Positions 33,385 through 42,186 of a stretch of DNA of 64,000 nt are shown one piece after another (the stretch's first letter is position 1; every line of letters starts with the position of its first letter). A model generated the notes under the pieces. That model was given only the letters and a program-made list of their open reading frames with translations, made no database searches and had not been told where the DNA came from. Both the position numbers and the translations under genes were made by a program. This DNA comes from an uncultured Bacteroidales bacterium (lineage in GTDB: Bacteria; Bacteroidota; Bacteroidia; Bacteroidales; Bacteroidaceae): contig CALZJF010000003.1 of the NCBI GenBank assembly GCA_945787885.1, positions 1-64,000 of the forward strand. Reading direction: 5' to 3'.

Positions 33385-35778
33385 TCACGAATTAGGGCGG
33401 AGTTCGCCCGGCGTCAGGCCGTAGGCATCCTTGAAGCACTTGTTGAAATAAGAGGGAGCATTGAAGCCGCAGGCATAGGCTATTTCCGAAATGCTTTTGT
33501 CAGAGGTGAGGAGCATTTCGCGTGCCCGCTCCACGCGCGTCTGGCGCAGAATCTCCACGGGCGTCTTTCCCGTCAGCGCCTTCACCTTGCGGTAGAGCTG
33601 CACCCTGCTCATCGCCATCTCGCCGCAGGCATCCTCCACGCCAAATTCTGCATCGGAAAGATGCGATTGGATGATGCTGGCAAAGCGTTTCATGAACTGC
33701 TCGTCGCGCGGCGAAGGCTGTAGCGGCTGCGCATCAGGCTTGGTCTCCTCAGTCCTTGTCTCCGCAGGCAGGGCGTGGGCAGGCTGGCTGACAGGCGCGG
33801 GCTGCTGCCCTGCGCCGGCTGCCAACGCCTGAGCCTCGCCACTGCGGGCAACACTGAAGGTGGCGAGGAGCGTGCGGCGCGTCTGCAGCAGATTGGCAAT
33901 GCGCGCGGTGAGGATGGCAGGCGAGAAGGGCTTCGTCAGGTAGGCGTCAGCCCCATTGTGATAGCCCTCCACCCGATGCGCGTCGAGCGTGCGCGCAGTG
34001 AGCATGATGAGCGGGATATGGCAGGGGACGCCATCCCCCTTCACGCGCCGGCACATCTCCAGCCCATCCATGACGGGCATCATCACATCGCTCACGATGA
34101 GGTCAGGGACGATGGTGCGTGCAGCATCGTAGCCCTCCTTGCCGTCAGCAGCCAGGTGTACCTCATAGCCCGCCTCCTCCAATATGCGGCGCAGGAGAGT
34201 CCGAACGTCAGCATTGTCATCGACGGCGAGGATGATTCTCCGTTCGCCGTGCTGCTGCGCGCCCCCGCTTGCCGACTCCGACGGCGAGGCAGAGGCAGGC
34301 ACAATCGGCAGCTGCGCCCCTTGTTCCGCAGCGTCTGCCATCAGCGCAGAGGCATCCTCCTCCTGAAGGTCAGGCTGCGCGCTGGCATTCATGTCCTCGC
34401 GCCTGAGCATGCTGTCCACCAATGCGGAGAGTTGGCGCAGATTCCGCTCCATCATGGCGAGCATCTCATGTGCGGGCTTCGGCAGGGAGCGGTCGGTCAG
34501 CAGCGATTCCAGTGGAGCGACGAGCATGGTGAGCGGTGTGCGCAGGCGGTGGCCAACGTTGGTGAAGAAGACGAGGCGCGCATCGGCCATGTCTTCCAGT
34601 TGGCGGTAGAGCTTCGAGAGTTCGGCGTGCTGGCGCGAGAGTTCGGCGTGCAGGCGCGCCTTGCTCAGCAGTGAGCGGTAGAGCAGCAGGGCGAGCAGGA
34701 GAATGATGAGCGTCACCACGATGATGGCCGCGAGCAGGCACCGCTGCAGATGCAGACGCGAGAAATACGTATCGACGCGCTGGTTGAGCTTCTCCAAATC
34801 CGCACTTGCGCGCTCCATTTCCTGATATTGCAATGCCATCAGCTGCGCGTTGTTCTCATCGACGATGGCCGACTCCAGCACGTTCACGCGTTCGAAGGGC
34901 TGATGGTTCAGGATGCTGCGGGCGAGGCTGATCATTTCCAGTCCCTGCGTGGGATAAATGTATGTGGCCACCATCTTTCCGCTTGCCACAGCCTCTATGC
35001 CCCCATCAGGCGTGGGCAGCCCGTCGATGCCGAAGTATCTTATGCGCGTGAGGCCCTTCGGCATTCCCACATGTCGGGCGCCGAGCGCCAGGCGGTCGTT
35101 GTGTCCGAAGACGCAGTCAATCTCTCGTCCGCCCTGCGCCGACTGCTGCAGGATTTCCATCATCGCCTTCTCGCCATGACGCATTGTCCAGCCGCCCGTC
35201 TGACTGCTGACGATGCGTATCTGAGGGTAGGCTCTGAGGGCATCGCAGAAACCGCGGTGGCGCTCAGTGGCAGCCGATGAGCTCTGAAGCCCCATCAGCT
35301 CGGCCACTACGCCGCGGCCGCCCATGCTCTGCGCCACATACTGCCCCATGGAGTAGCCGATGGTGTAGTTGTCTGCCCCGATGTAGGCAGTATATTTGTC
35401 GCTGTCCGTATGGCGGTCAAAGAGTACGACGGGTATGCCCGCATCGTACGCTGCATCAATGGCATGGCGCAGCGAGTCGGAGGAGTTGGGCGAGATGAAG
35501 AGGAGGTCAGCGCCGTCGGCAATGAGGCCTTCTATCTGCTTCGCCTGCAGCGCACTGTTGTCGTTGGCGCAGACGATGTCGAGCCTGATGTCATCGTTGG
35601 CATATCCTGCGATGGCGAGCTCCCGGTTGAGCTTGGCGCGCCAAGCGTCGTTGCTGCATTGCGAGACACCGATGTGCCACGCGGGGGCAGGCTCCGTGCA
35701 AGCGCACAGCGCCCACACTGCTGTCAGCAGGGCGAGCGCACGGAGGAGGGAGAGATAATGGCGAAGGGTGGGTTTCAT
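33385..35778 (-). CDS. Hybrid two-component regulator lacking the kinase ATPase domain
   Basis: 797 residues. Signal sequence (to about 27), a periplasmic LacI/ribose-binding-type sensor (about 33-320, IGVSQCSNDAWRAKLNRELA, DLLFISPNSS, VVLFDRHTD, VFGHNDRLALGA), a transmembrane helix (347-369), a coiled coil, then a DHp helix pair with His410 in FFTNVGHRLRTPLT. The usual Glu after the His is Arg. The HATPase domain is absent: about 50 linker residues lead to a receiver domain (514-635; Asp564 in VSDVMMP, Lys616 in KPF) and a C-terminal AraC helix-turn-helix (about 700-797). A sensor of this type binds fructose in the B. thetaiotaomicron fructan regulator BT1754. It likely controls the susC operon, but signalling without ATPase needs another mechanism. 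Confidence 0.88.
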   Translation of the reverse strand: MKPTLRHYLSLLRALALLTAVWALCACTEPAPAWHIGVSQCSNDAWRAKLNRELAIAGYANDDIRLDIVCANDNSALQAKQIEGLIADGADLLFISPNSSDSLRHAIDAAYDAGIPVVLFDRHTDSDKYTAYIGADNYTIGYSMGQYVAQSMGGRGVVAELMGLQSSSAATERHRGFCDALRAYPQIRIVSSQTGGWTMRHGEKAMMEILQQSAQGGREIDCVFGHNDRLALGARHVGMPKGLTRIRYFGIDGLPTPDGGIEAVASGKMVATYIYPTQGLEMISLARSILNHQPFERVNVLESAIVDENNAQLMALQYQEMERASADLEKLNQRVDTYFSRLHLQRCLLAAIIVVTLIILLLALLLYRSLLSKARLHAELSRQHAELSKLYRQLEDMADARLVFFTNVGHRLRTPLTMLVAPLESLLTDRSLPKPAHEMLAMMERNLRQLSALVDSMLRREDMNASAQPDLQEEDASALMADAAEQGAQLPIVPASASPSESASGGAQQHGERRIILAVDDNADVRTLLRRILEEAGYEVHLAADGKEGYDAARTIVPDLIVSDVMMPVMDGLEMCRRVKGDGVPCHIPLIMLTARTLDAHRVEGYHNGADAYLTKPFSPAILTARIANLLQTRRTLLATFSVARSGEAQALAAGAGQQPAPVSQPAHALPAETRTEETKPDAQPLQPSPRDEQFMKRFASIIQSHLSDAEFGVEDACGEMAMSRVQLYRKVKALTGKTPVEILRQTRVERAREMLLTSDKSISEIAYACGFNAPSYFNKCFKDAYGLTPGELRPNS

Positions 35779-35839
35779 AGTGAAGAAGAGGGTGGTTCCT
35801 CCTGTAGAATCCGTAGTCAGAAGGAAAGGTTGTGCGGGG

Positions 35840-35847
35840 CAAAGATA
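35840..35847 (-). promoter_or_regulatory. Candidate promoter -7 element of the hybrid regulator
   Basis: Minus-strand TATCTTTG fits TAnnTTTG, about 62 bp upstream of the start codon. No clear -33 box. Between here and the terminator at 36029 no gene is seen. Confidence 0.45.
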
Positions 35848-36021
35848 GCCAAAAACTGGAATAGAACGCTAAAAAGTGATTGCTTTCCTCTTCAAAAACT
35901 GCCATGCTCGGCTTAAAAACGATGATTTCACGGGCGTTTTATCTTCTTTGGCTCGGGGGGCAGGCAGGGAAGGAAGGGCAGCGCGCCGCAGTGGGTAGGC
36001 AGCGCGCAGGCGGGGAAAGGC

Positions 36022-36083
36022 AAAAAAAAGGCAGGACACAAGGTTTCCGCAAAGGTGGCGGGGGAGAACCTTGTGTCCTGCCT
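36022..36083 (-). terminator. Intrinsic terminator after the serine palmitoyltransferase gene
   Basis: Perfect 17-bp stem AGGCAGGACACAAGGTT / AACCTTGTGTCCTGCCT with a 21-nt loop. On the minus strand it is followed by a run of T (plus-strand CAAAAAAAAG at 36021-36030). It starts 42 bp after the stop codon. Confidence 0.88.
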
Positions 36084-36125
36084 TGAGTCAGGAGACTGAG
36101 AAGCCCGAGGGGCGGCAGCCATGGC

Positions 36126-37316
36126 CTATTCGATGATGCCCAACTGCTGGAAGACGCCCTTCAGGGCGGTTACGGCGCGGTCAATCTGTGCCGGCGTGTG
36201 GTCTGCCATGAGTGCCACGCGTACGAGCGTGTCAGTGGGGTGGCAGGCGGGGGGAATGACGGGATTGATGAATACGCCTGCTTCAAATGCCATGGCAGTG
36301 GCGGCAAACGTCTTTTCAATGTCGCGCACGTAGAGGGGAATGATGGGGCTCTGGGTATCGCCAATCTCGAAACCCTCCTCCCTGAAGCGTTGCAGGGCAT
36401 AGCGCGTGATGTCCCACAGGCGTTCGATGCGCTCCGGCTCGCTCTGCAAGATGTGGAGCGCCTCAAGGGCAGAGGCGGTGGCGGCAGGCGTGCAGCTGGC
36501 GCTGAAGATATACGTGCGGCAGGTGTGGCGGAGGAAGTCGATGATGGCATTGTCGGCAGCGATGAAGCCACCAATCGAGGCGAGACTCTTCGAGAAAGTG
36601 CCCATGATGAGATCGACATCCTTGGTGCAGCCGAAATGATCGCAGACGCCGCGGCCGTTGCGTCCGAAGACGCCGATGCCGTGGGCTTCATCGACCATGA
36701 GCACCGTATTGGCATACTTCTTTTTGAGAGCGATGATGTCGGGCAGCGGAGCGAGGTCGCCCTCCATGGAGAAGACGCCATCTACGACGATGAGCTTCAC
36801 GGAGTCTTCTTCGCATTTCTGGAGTTTGCGCTCCAGGTCATCCATGTCGTTGTGCTTGTAGCGAATCTGCTTCGCCATCGACAGCCGTCGGCCATCGACG
36901 ATGGAGGCGTGGTCGCGGTCGTCGCAGATAATATAGTCGTGAGGGCCGAGCAGTGCGGGAATCACGCCGCTATTGACGGTGAAACCCGTGGAGATGCAGA
37001 GGGCATCGTCTTTACCGACGAAGTCAGCCAACTCGCGTTCCAGCTGCACGTGAAGGTCGAGCGTGCCGTTGAGAAACCGGCTTCCGGCGCATCCGCTGCC
37101 ATATTTCCGCATGGCGCGCACGCCGGCCTCTATGATGCGGTCGTCGCCCGTCAGCGAAGTGTAGGCGTTTGAGCCCAGCATGATGACATGGTGGCCTGCC
37201 ATCTCTACCTCCGTGCCCTGCTTGCCCTCGATGGCGCGGAAATAAGGGTAGAGGCCCTTGGCGCGTACTTCGGCAGGCTGGGTATATTTTGCGATTTTTT
37301 CGTGAAGAAGGTCCAT
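36126..37316 (-). CDS. spt: Serine palmitoyltransferase (alpha-oxoamine synthase)
   Basis: 396 residues, PLP enzyme of the alpha-oxoamine synthase family. PLP lysine Lys243 in GTFSKSLASIGGF; Asp209 and His212 in VDEAHGIG. The active-site GSN/GCAGSRFLNGT and HASIVDGRRLS segments agree. Family relatives are KBL, BioF and SPT; the Bacteroidetes context and the N-terminus MDLLHEKIAKYTQPAEVRAKGLYPYFRAIE favour SPT, which condenses serine with palmitoyl-CoA to start sphingolipid synthesis. No biotin genes are nearby. Start chosen at MDLLHEKI; the upstream 72 residues of open frame are Pro/His-rich and not family-like. Divergent from a lipid kinase gene. Confidence 0.85.
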   Translation of the reverse strand: MDLLHEKIAKYTQPAEVRAKGLYPYFRAIEGKQGTEVEMAGHHVIMLGSNAYTSLTGDDRIIEAGVRAMRKYGSGCAGSRFLNGTLDLHVQLERELADFVGKDDALCISTGFTVNSGVIPALLGPHDYIICDDRDHASIVDGRRLSMAKQIRYKHNDMDDLERKLQKCEEDSVKLIVVDGVFSMEGDLAPLPDIIALKKKYANTVLMVDEAHGIGVFGRNGRGVCDHFGCTKDVDLIMGTFSKSLASIGGFIAADNAIIDFLRHTCRTYIFSASCTPAATASALEALHILQSEPERIERLWDITRYALQRFREEGFEIGDTQSPIIPLYVRDIEKTFAATAMAFEAGVFINPVIPPACHPTDTLVRVALMADHTPAQIDRAVTALKGVFQQLGIIE

Positions 37317-37529
37317 AATATATATATAGATGTGTGTGTGAAAAAAGTTCTTTTCGTAGTGGGCAGAACCGCGCGGCCTGTCCTCGCGGCATTTTTGAGG
37401 GGGAGACCGATGGGGGCTGCCTGCGGGGGCTGGGCTTGCTGCTGGCTCATCCGGAAAAGCCTCCGGCCTCGGGGGCAAAGCCATATGCGGGATGGGAACT
37501 TTGCAGTGCGCGCAGGTTTTTGTGCTGCG

Positions 37530-37537
37530 CAAAATTA
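37530..37537 (-). promoter_or_regulatory. Candidate spt promoter -7 element
   Basis: Minus-strand TAATTTTG fits TAnnTTTG; leader about 205 nt. Nothing else is recognised in 37317-37529. Confidence 0.35.
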
Positions 37538-37633
37538 CACATTACGCCCTGAAGTTGTGCAGAAGCCTCCTGCTTTTTTGAGGAATAGAGGAGAAATTAC
37601 CGTTTTTTGTTTCCTCGGTTAAAAAAAACGTGC

Positions 37634-37641
37634 TACATTTG
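37634..37641 (+). promoter_or_regulatory. Candidate lipid-kinase promoter -7 element
   Basis: TACATTTG fits TAnnTTTG, with a TTTG at 37606, slightly too far upstream (24 bp). A near-palindrome GAAAAGTGACCACTTTT follows at the expected transcription start and may be a single diverged unit of the 22-bp repeat. Confidence 0.45.
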
Positions 37642-37766
37642 CTGCTGAAAAGTGACCACTTTTTTTGACGGGCGCAGGGGAATCGGCGGCATTTGCCCCT
37701 CCTCACCTCCTCCTGCACAGGCTGCGGCAGTGGCACGGACATACACACACGACTGATTCCCCCTCC

Positions 37767-38825
37767 ATGCACAAGACGCTATTCATCATCAACCCCAAAG
37801 CGGGAACCGCACGCAAGGATATGGTGGAGAACGCCATACAAGAGCATATAGACCGCACGCGCCATGAGGCCAGCATCGAATATACCACTCATGCAGGCCA
37901 TGCCGCAGAGATAGCCCGCGAGCATGCCGGGAAGGTGGACATCATCGTTGCCGTCGGGGGCGATGGCACGGTGAACGAGGTGGCGCGCTCCCTCGTGCAT
38001 GCCGGCACGGCCCTCGGCATCATTCCATGCGGCAGCGGAAATGGGCTGGCGCGGCATCTGCGCATACCGATGGACGTGGCAGAGGCCGTGGAACTCATCA
38101 ACGAGGCTGTCACGGACGACCTCGACTATGGGCGCATCAACGGCGAGGCCTTCTTCTGCACGTGCGGCGTGGGCTTCGATGCCTTCATCAGCATGAAATT
38201 TGCCGAGGCGGGTAAGCGCGGGCTCGCTACGTATATCGAAAAGACTCTTCAGGATGGGCTTTCCTATAAGCCCGAAGTCTATCAGATAGAGCTGGACGGG
38301 GAGAACGAGACCTACGAGGCCTTCCTCATTGCCTGCGCCAATGCTTCGCAGTATGGCAACAATGCCTACATTGCTCCCGATGCTTCCACGCGCGACGGAC
38401 TCCTTGATGTGACTGTGCTGACGCCCTTCTCTGCGCTCGAAGCTCCGCAAATCGTCGTGCAACTCTTCAATCGTCAGCTCACGAAGAACAGCCACGTCAG
38501 GGTGTTCCGCACGAAGCATGTGCGCATCACGCGTAAGAGCGCCGGGCCGGCACACATTGACGGCGACCCCGTGGAAATGGGCGAGCGGCTCGATGTGGAA
38601 CTCATTCCACGCGGTCTGCGAGCTGTCGTCAATAGTCATCCGGGACATCGCCCCCTCATGTTCCCCAAGGTGCAGGCCATGGGACGCGACATTGAGACTT
38701 TCAACCATGAGCTGGAGGAGACGTTCTTTAGAAATGTCATCGAGCCTTTCCAGAAGATGGAGAACCTCAGGGTGAGCGACCTGCGGATGTTCAGGCAGTT
38801 GATGGAGCGTCTTAGAAAACAGTAG
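37767..38825 (+). CDS. Diacylglycerol-kinase-family lipid kinase
   Basis: 352 residues. N-terminal kinase catalytic domain: FIINPKAGTARKD and the nucleotide-binding VAVGGDGTVNEVARSL, then IIPCGSGNGLARHLRIP, all typical of DagK/YegS/sphingosine-kinase-like proteins. The central region has the family beta-sandwich with DGLLDVTVLTPFS and HIDGDPVEMG. The last 45 residues form a helical extension beyond the usual family end. Its neighbour, divergent SPT, suggests phosphorylation of a sphingoid base or ceramide, though diacylglycerol is equally possible. Start at MHKTLFIINPK by homology and because it follows the promoter. Confidence 0.87.
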   Translation: MHKTLFIINPKAGTARKDMVENAIQEHIDRTRHEASIEYTTHAGHAAEIAREHAGKVDIIVAVGGDGTVNEVARSLVHAGTALGIIPCGSGNGLARHLRIPMDVAEAVELINEAVTDDLDYGRINGEAFFCTCGVGFDAFISMKFAEAGKRGLATYIEKTLQDGLSYKPEVYQIELDGENETYEAFLIACANASQYGNNAYIAPDASTRDGLLDVTVLTPFSALEAPQIVVQLFNRQLTKNSHVRVFRTKHVRITRKSAGPAHIDGDPVEMGERLDVELIPRGLRAVVNSHPGHRPLMFPKVQAMGRDIETFNHELEETFFRNVIEPFQKMENLRVSDLRMFRQLMERLRKQ

Positions 38826-38904
38826 TGGCTGCGCCCTGCCACGCACCGCCAAGTGAATACTTTATATATCCTACATCCCCCAAAAATCAAAAATAACATA
38901 TAGC

Positions 38905-40104
38905 ATGGACGAAACGAAATACCTGAACGCCTGCTTGGACCAGAGCATGAGCGAACTGACAGAGAATATCCTCCCCTTCTGGATGGAGCACGGCCTCGAT
39001 CGCGAGCACGGCGGCGTCTATACCTGCCTTGACCGCGATGGGCGGCTCATGGACACTACGAAGAGCGTATGGTTTCAGGGGCGGTTCGGCTTCATCGCTG
39101 CCTTCGCCTACAATCAGATAGAGCCGAGGCAGGAATGGCTGGAAGCCTCGAAGAGTTGTCTGGACTTCATCGAAGCCCATTGTTTCGACACTGACGGACA
39201 CATGTTCTTTGAAGTCATGGCGGATGGCACGCCGCTCCGCAAGCGTCGCTACGTCTTCTCTGAAGGATTTGCCGCCATCGCCCACAGCGAATATGCTTTG
39301 GCATCGGGCGATGCGAGCCATGCAGCGCGCGCATTGGAAATCTTTGACAGCATCGTCAGGATGCTGGGCACACCGGGGTTCCTCGAGCCCAAATATCTCC
39401 CTGCGCAGGAAAGCCGCGGCCACAGCATCACGATGATTCTCGTCAATACGGCTGCCCGAATCCGCGAAGCCGTAGAGCACTTCGGCCTGCCCGGGGCTGA
39501 CCGCCTGACGGCAGAGATTGACAAGAGCATCCACGCCCTACGCACGTATTTCATGCACCCTGAGTTTGAGGCGCTGCTCGAATGCGTGGGGCCCAATGGT
39601 GAGTTTATTGACAATATCAACGGGCGACTCATCAATCCGGGCCACTGCATCGAGACGAGCTGGTTCATACTCGAAGAGGCGAAATATCGCGGCTGGGACC
39701 CTGAACTGACTGAGATGGCGCTCACCATCCTCAAATGGTCGTGGCGATGGGGATGGGACGATGCCTACGGCGGCATCATCAATTTCCGCGACTGCAAGGG
39801 ATTCCCGCAGCAGGACTATAGTCAGGACATGAAGTTCTGGTGGCCGCAGACGGAGGCCATGATTGCCACTCTCTACGCCTACGAGGCTACCCGCGATGAG
39901 GAGTATCTGCAGATGCACCGTCAGATTTCTGAATGGACATATGGTCACTTCCCCGACCGCCAGTGGGGAGAATGGTACGGCTATCTGCATCGCGATGGCA
40001 CCGTGGCACAGCCTGCCAAGGGCAATATCTTCAAAGGCCCCTTCCATATTCCCCGTATGCTCATCAAGAGCGTGATGCTCTGCCGCGAAATCTTGGCTGA
40101 ATAA
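38905..40104 (+). CDS. N-acylglucosamine 2-epimerase family enzyme
   Basis: 399 residues, full length for the AGE / cellobiose 2-epimerase / mannose isomerase (alpha/alpha)6-barrel family. Typical features are NILPFWMEHGLDREHGGVYTCLDRDG near the N-terminus, ESRGHSITMILVN, INPGHCIETSWFILEEA and FWWPQTEAMIA, which supply the conserved His, Glu and Trp residues of the pocket. No signal peptide, so cytosolic. It interconverts C2 epimers, perhaps N-acetylglucosamine and N-acetylmannosamine; the exact substrate is open. It follows the lipid kinase by 79 bp and may be cotranscribed. Confidence 0.88.
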   Translation: MDETKYLNACLDQSMSELTENILPFWMEHGLDREHGGVYTCLDRDGRLMDTTKSVWFQGRFGFIAAFAYNQIEPRQEWLEASKSCLDFIEAHCFDTDGHMFFEVMADGTPLRKRRYVFSEGFAAIAHSEYALASGDASHAARALEIFDSIVRMLGTPGFLEPKYLPAQESRGHSITMILVNTAARIREAVEHFGLPGADRLTAEIDKSIHALRTYFMHPEFEALLECVGPNGEFIDNINGRLINPGHCIETSWFILEEAKYRGWDPELTEMALTILKWSWRWGWDDAYGGIINFRDCKGFPQQDYSQDMKFWWPQTEAMIATLYAYEATRDEEYLQMHRQISEWTYGHFPDRQWGEWYGYLHRDGTVAQPAKGNIFKGPFHIPRMLIKSVMLCREILAE

Positions 40105-40125
40105 GTCTGCATCCTCGCGCGCGCG

Positions 40126-40203
40126 TTCCTTATATATATAGATATATACAAGGATTATATATAGACTTACAAGGTTTATATATACACAAGGTATATACAA
40201 GGG
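40126..40203 (+). repeat. AT-rich short repeat (TATATACAAGG)
   Basis: About four imperfect copies of ACAAGG spaced by TATATATA runs after the epimerase stop codon. Low complexity; no function evident. Confidence 0.5.
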
Positions 40204-40251
40204 GGGCGACCTTACATTTTTAGCCGTGAAAGTCATGATAAGGTCGCTCCC
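40204..40251 (+). terminator. Hairpin after the epimerase gene
   Basis: Stem GGGCGACCTTA / TAAGGTCGCTCCC with a loop of about 24 nt, followed by only a short pyrimidine stretch. Probable terminator. Confidence 0.55.
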
Positions 40252-40326
40252 TTCTCGTTAGTTTATAGATGCTTTAGTGCTGTAACCCCCTTTTTTTACC
40301 TACCAACCCTTAAATCTTTTTATGCT

Positions 40327-42156
40327 ATGAAACGAATTTTTACGCTAATTCTTGCCTGTCTCGCCCTCGCCGTTGAAGCGGCGACGGTGAAAGTGGGCTA
40401 CACCAAGAGCGAAGGTGATGAATTTTGGGCTTACGATGGCTTTGGAAATACTGCCGTCGATATGCGTTTCGGCGCTGCCATACGTATTACACCAGAGATG
40501 TATGCCAACTATATCGGTGCAAAGATAGTCGGACTCCGCGTCGGATGGTCAAATCCAGACTATTCCACGCCTTGCACCATCTTTATGCGCAGCGAACTCA
40601 ACGGGAAGGACAATATTCTTTCCGGCAGCGGCACGCTCTCCTTTGTCAGTGCGGGCAGCTATCGCGGTAAGTATAAGCAGATAAACTTCGATGATGCCGA
40701 AGGCATGACGCTCACTGAAGACCTCGGCACCTTCTATGTGGGCTACTATGCAGAGCAGGTGAAGGCGCAGACTTACTGCATCGCCACGAGTTACCCGTCT
40801 GGTCAGGCCGGCTCGGCCTATGTCTTCGGAGACATCGAGAGCAACTACGACAGCGAAGGCCGTGAAATCTGGGATGATGAGAGCAAACAGGCGGCCCTCT
40901 GTATCGACCTCCTCGTCGAAGGCACCTTCACCAATAAGGTGGAGTTGCGCAGCATCATCAATCTCCCCACCACGTGGGAAGGGAAGGCAAGCGATGCCCT
41001 CGTGGATATCAAGAACTGCGGTACGAACGATGTCAACCGCCTGACGTTCGAATACGGCTTCGGCGATACGAAGAAGACGGAGAGCATCACGCTGAGCGAG
41101 ACCCTCGTCTCCGGCGGCATCAAGCGCGTGTCCATTCCCTGCTGGGGCTTTGGCGATGGCGAACATACGCTTCGGCTGACCAAGGTGGGCGGCATGAAAA
41201 ACAATATCGCCGACACCCTCCGCTATCAGACCACCATGGTGCCCGATGAGGTGGCGGGCCAGTATGAGCGCACCTCGCTCGTGGAGTTCTATCAGAGCGA
41301 AGGTGTCTATTATGTGCCGCGCTATTACGATGAATATTTCAAGCCCGGCTTCGACCAGTATGCCAAGCGTCTGAATATCGTCGCACAGCATCTTGACGAC
41401 CAGTGGATGATGGGCGATGACGATGAGACGCGCCTGATGCTCGATATGTGCGACAACGACTCGATGGCCGTCATCCTCCCCGCCGTCAGTCTGGACCGCA
41501 CGGGCAATCTTGCCCTCATCGCCATGGGTCTGGAGAGTGCCGCACCCTACCACAGCATCATTCTCCCCGATTTTGCCTATCTGATGTATGAGCCGCAACT
41601 CGAACGCCCCACGTTTGCCCGCATCGATGCGAAGTGCAAGGTGGTGGGCGATAAGGCCGTCGTCACGCTGAGCGGCAACATCGCGCCGGGCGTATTGGCC
41701 GACGGCAAGCGGCTGCATCTTTCTGCCTATCTGCTGGAAGACGATGTCTATACCGATTCGCAGGAGCAGGATGAACTCGGCAAGGGCGACTACTATCACG
41801 ACAATCTCCAGCGCGCCCGCCTGACATCGCTCTGGGGCGATGCGCTTGATGTGGAGAGTGGCGAGTTCAGTGTGGAATATACCACCGACTTCTATCCTGA
41901 AGAGTGGAATGCCGGGAAGATGCGCGTCGTGGCTTTCCTGAACCGTACCCCCGAAGACGGCGGACGCTGGAACCGCGATATCATCAATTCCACCTCCTGC
42001 CCCGTGGAAGTGTCTGGAGAAGACGGCATACAGTCCGTGCAGGCCGAAGCCGGCTCCCTGCCTTCCGCCATCTACGACCTGCAGGGCCGCCGCGTGGCCA
42101 ATGCCGCACGCAGTGGCTTCTATATCGTCAATGGCAGAAAAGCCATCAAAAAATAA
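40327..42156 (+). CDS. Omp28-like exported protein without CxxC, T9SS-like C-terminus
   Basis: 609 residues. Signal peptide MKRIFTLILACLALAVEA. An N-terminal beta-sandwich (AAIRITPEMYANYIGAKIVGLRVGW...) and a middle region align in order with the next gene. Where that paralogue has EEFTSQYCINCPFM, this one reads VEFYQSEGVYYVPRYY, so the thioredoxin-like redox cysteines are missing. It ends IYDLQGRRVANAARSGFYIVNGRKAIKK, a short T9SS-type sorting signal. Probably surface located. It forms a tandem pair with the gene 30 bp downstream. Function unknown. Confidence 0.78.
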   Translation: MKRIFTLILACLALAVEAATVKVGYTKSEGDEFWAYDGFGNTAVDMRFGAAIRITPEMYANYIGAKIVGLRVGWSNPDYSTPCTIFMRSELNGKDNILSGSGTLSFVSAGSYRGKYKQINFDDAEGMTLTEDLGTFYVGYYAEQVKAQTYCIATSYPSGQAGSAYVFGDIESNYDSEGREIWDDESKQAALCIDLLVEGTFTNKVELRSIINLPTTWEGKASDALVDIKNCGTNDVNRLTFEYGFGDTKKTESITLSETLVSGGIKRVSIPCWGFGDGEHTLRLTKVGGMKNNIADTLRYQTTMVPDEVAGQYERTSLVEFYQSEGVYYVPRYYDEYFKPGFDQYAKRLNIVAQHLDDQWMMGDDDETRLMLDMCDNDSMAVILPAVSLDRTGNLALIAMGLESAAPYHSIILPDFAYLMYEPQLERPTFARIDAKCKVVGDKAVVTLSGNIAPGVLADGKRLHLSAYLLEDDVYTDSQEQDELGKGDYYHDNLQRARLTSLWGDALDVESGEFSVEYTTDFYPEEWNAGKMRVVAFLNRTPEDGGRWNRDIINSTSCPVEVSGEDGIQSVQAEAGSLPSAIYDLQGRRVANAARSGFYIVNGRKAIKK

Positions 42157-42186
42157 GTTTTCCCCTCTCCCAAAAATTCCAAGTCT

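Noticed and set aside
36126-37316. Annotation as BioF or KBL
   Set aside because: The fold family is shared, but no biotin or threonine-catabolism genes are adjacent, and Bacteroidales carry SPT with this N-terminus. Kept as SPT with moderate confidence.
40126-40203. AT-rich TATATACAAGG stretch as a replication origin
   Set aside because: No DnaA-box cluster or origin-linked genes are nearby; it is simple low-complexity DNA after a stop codon.
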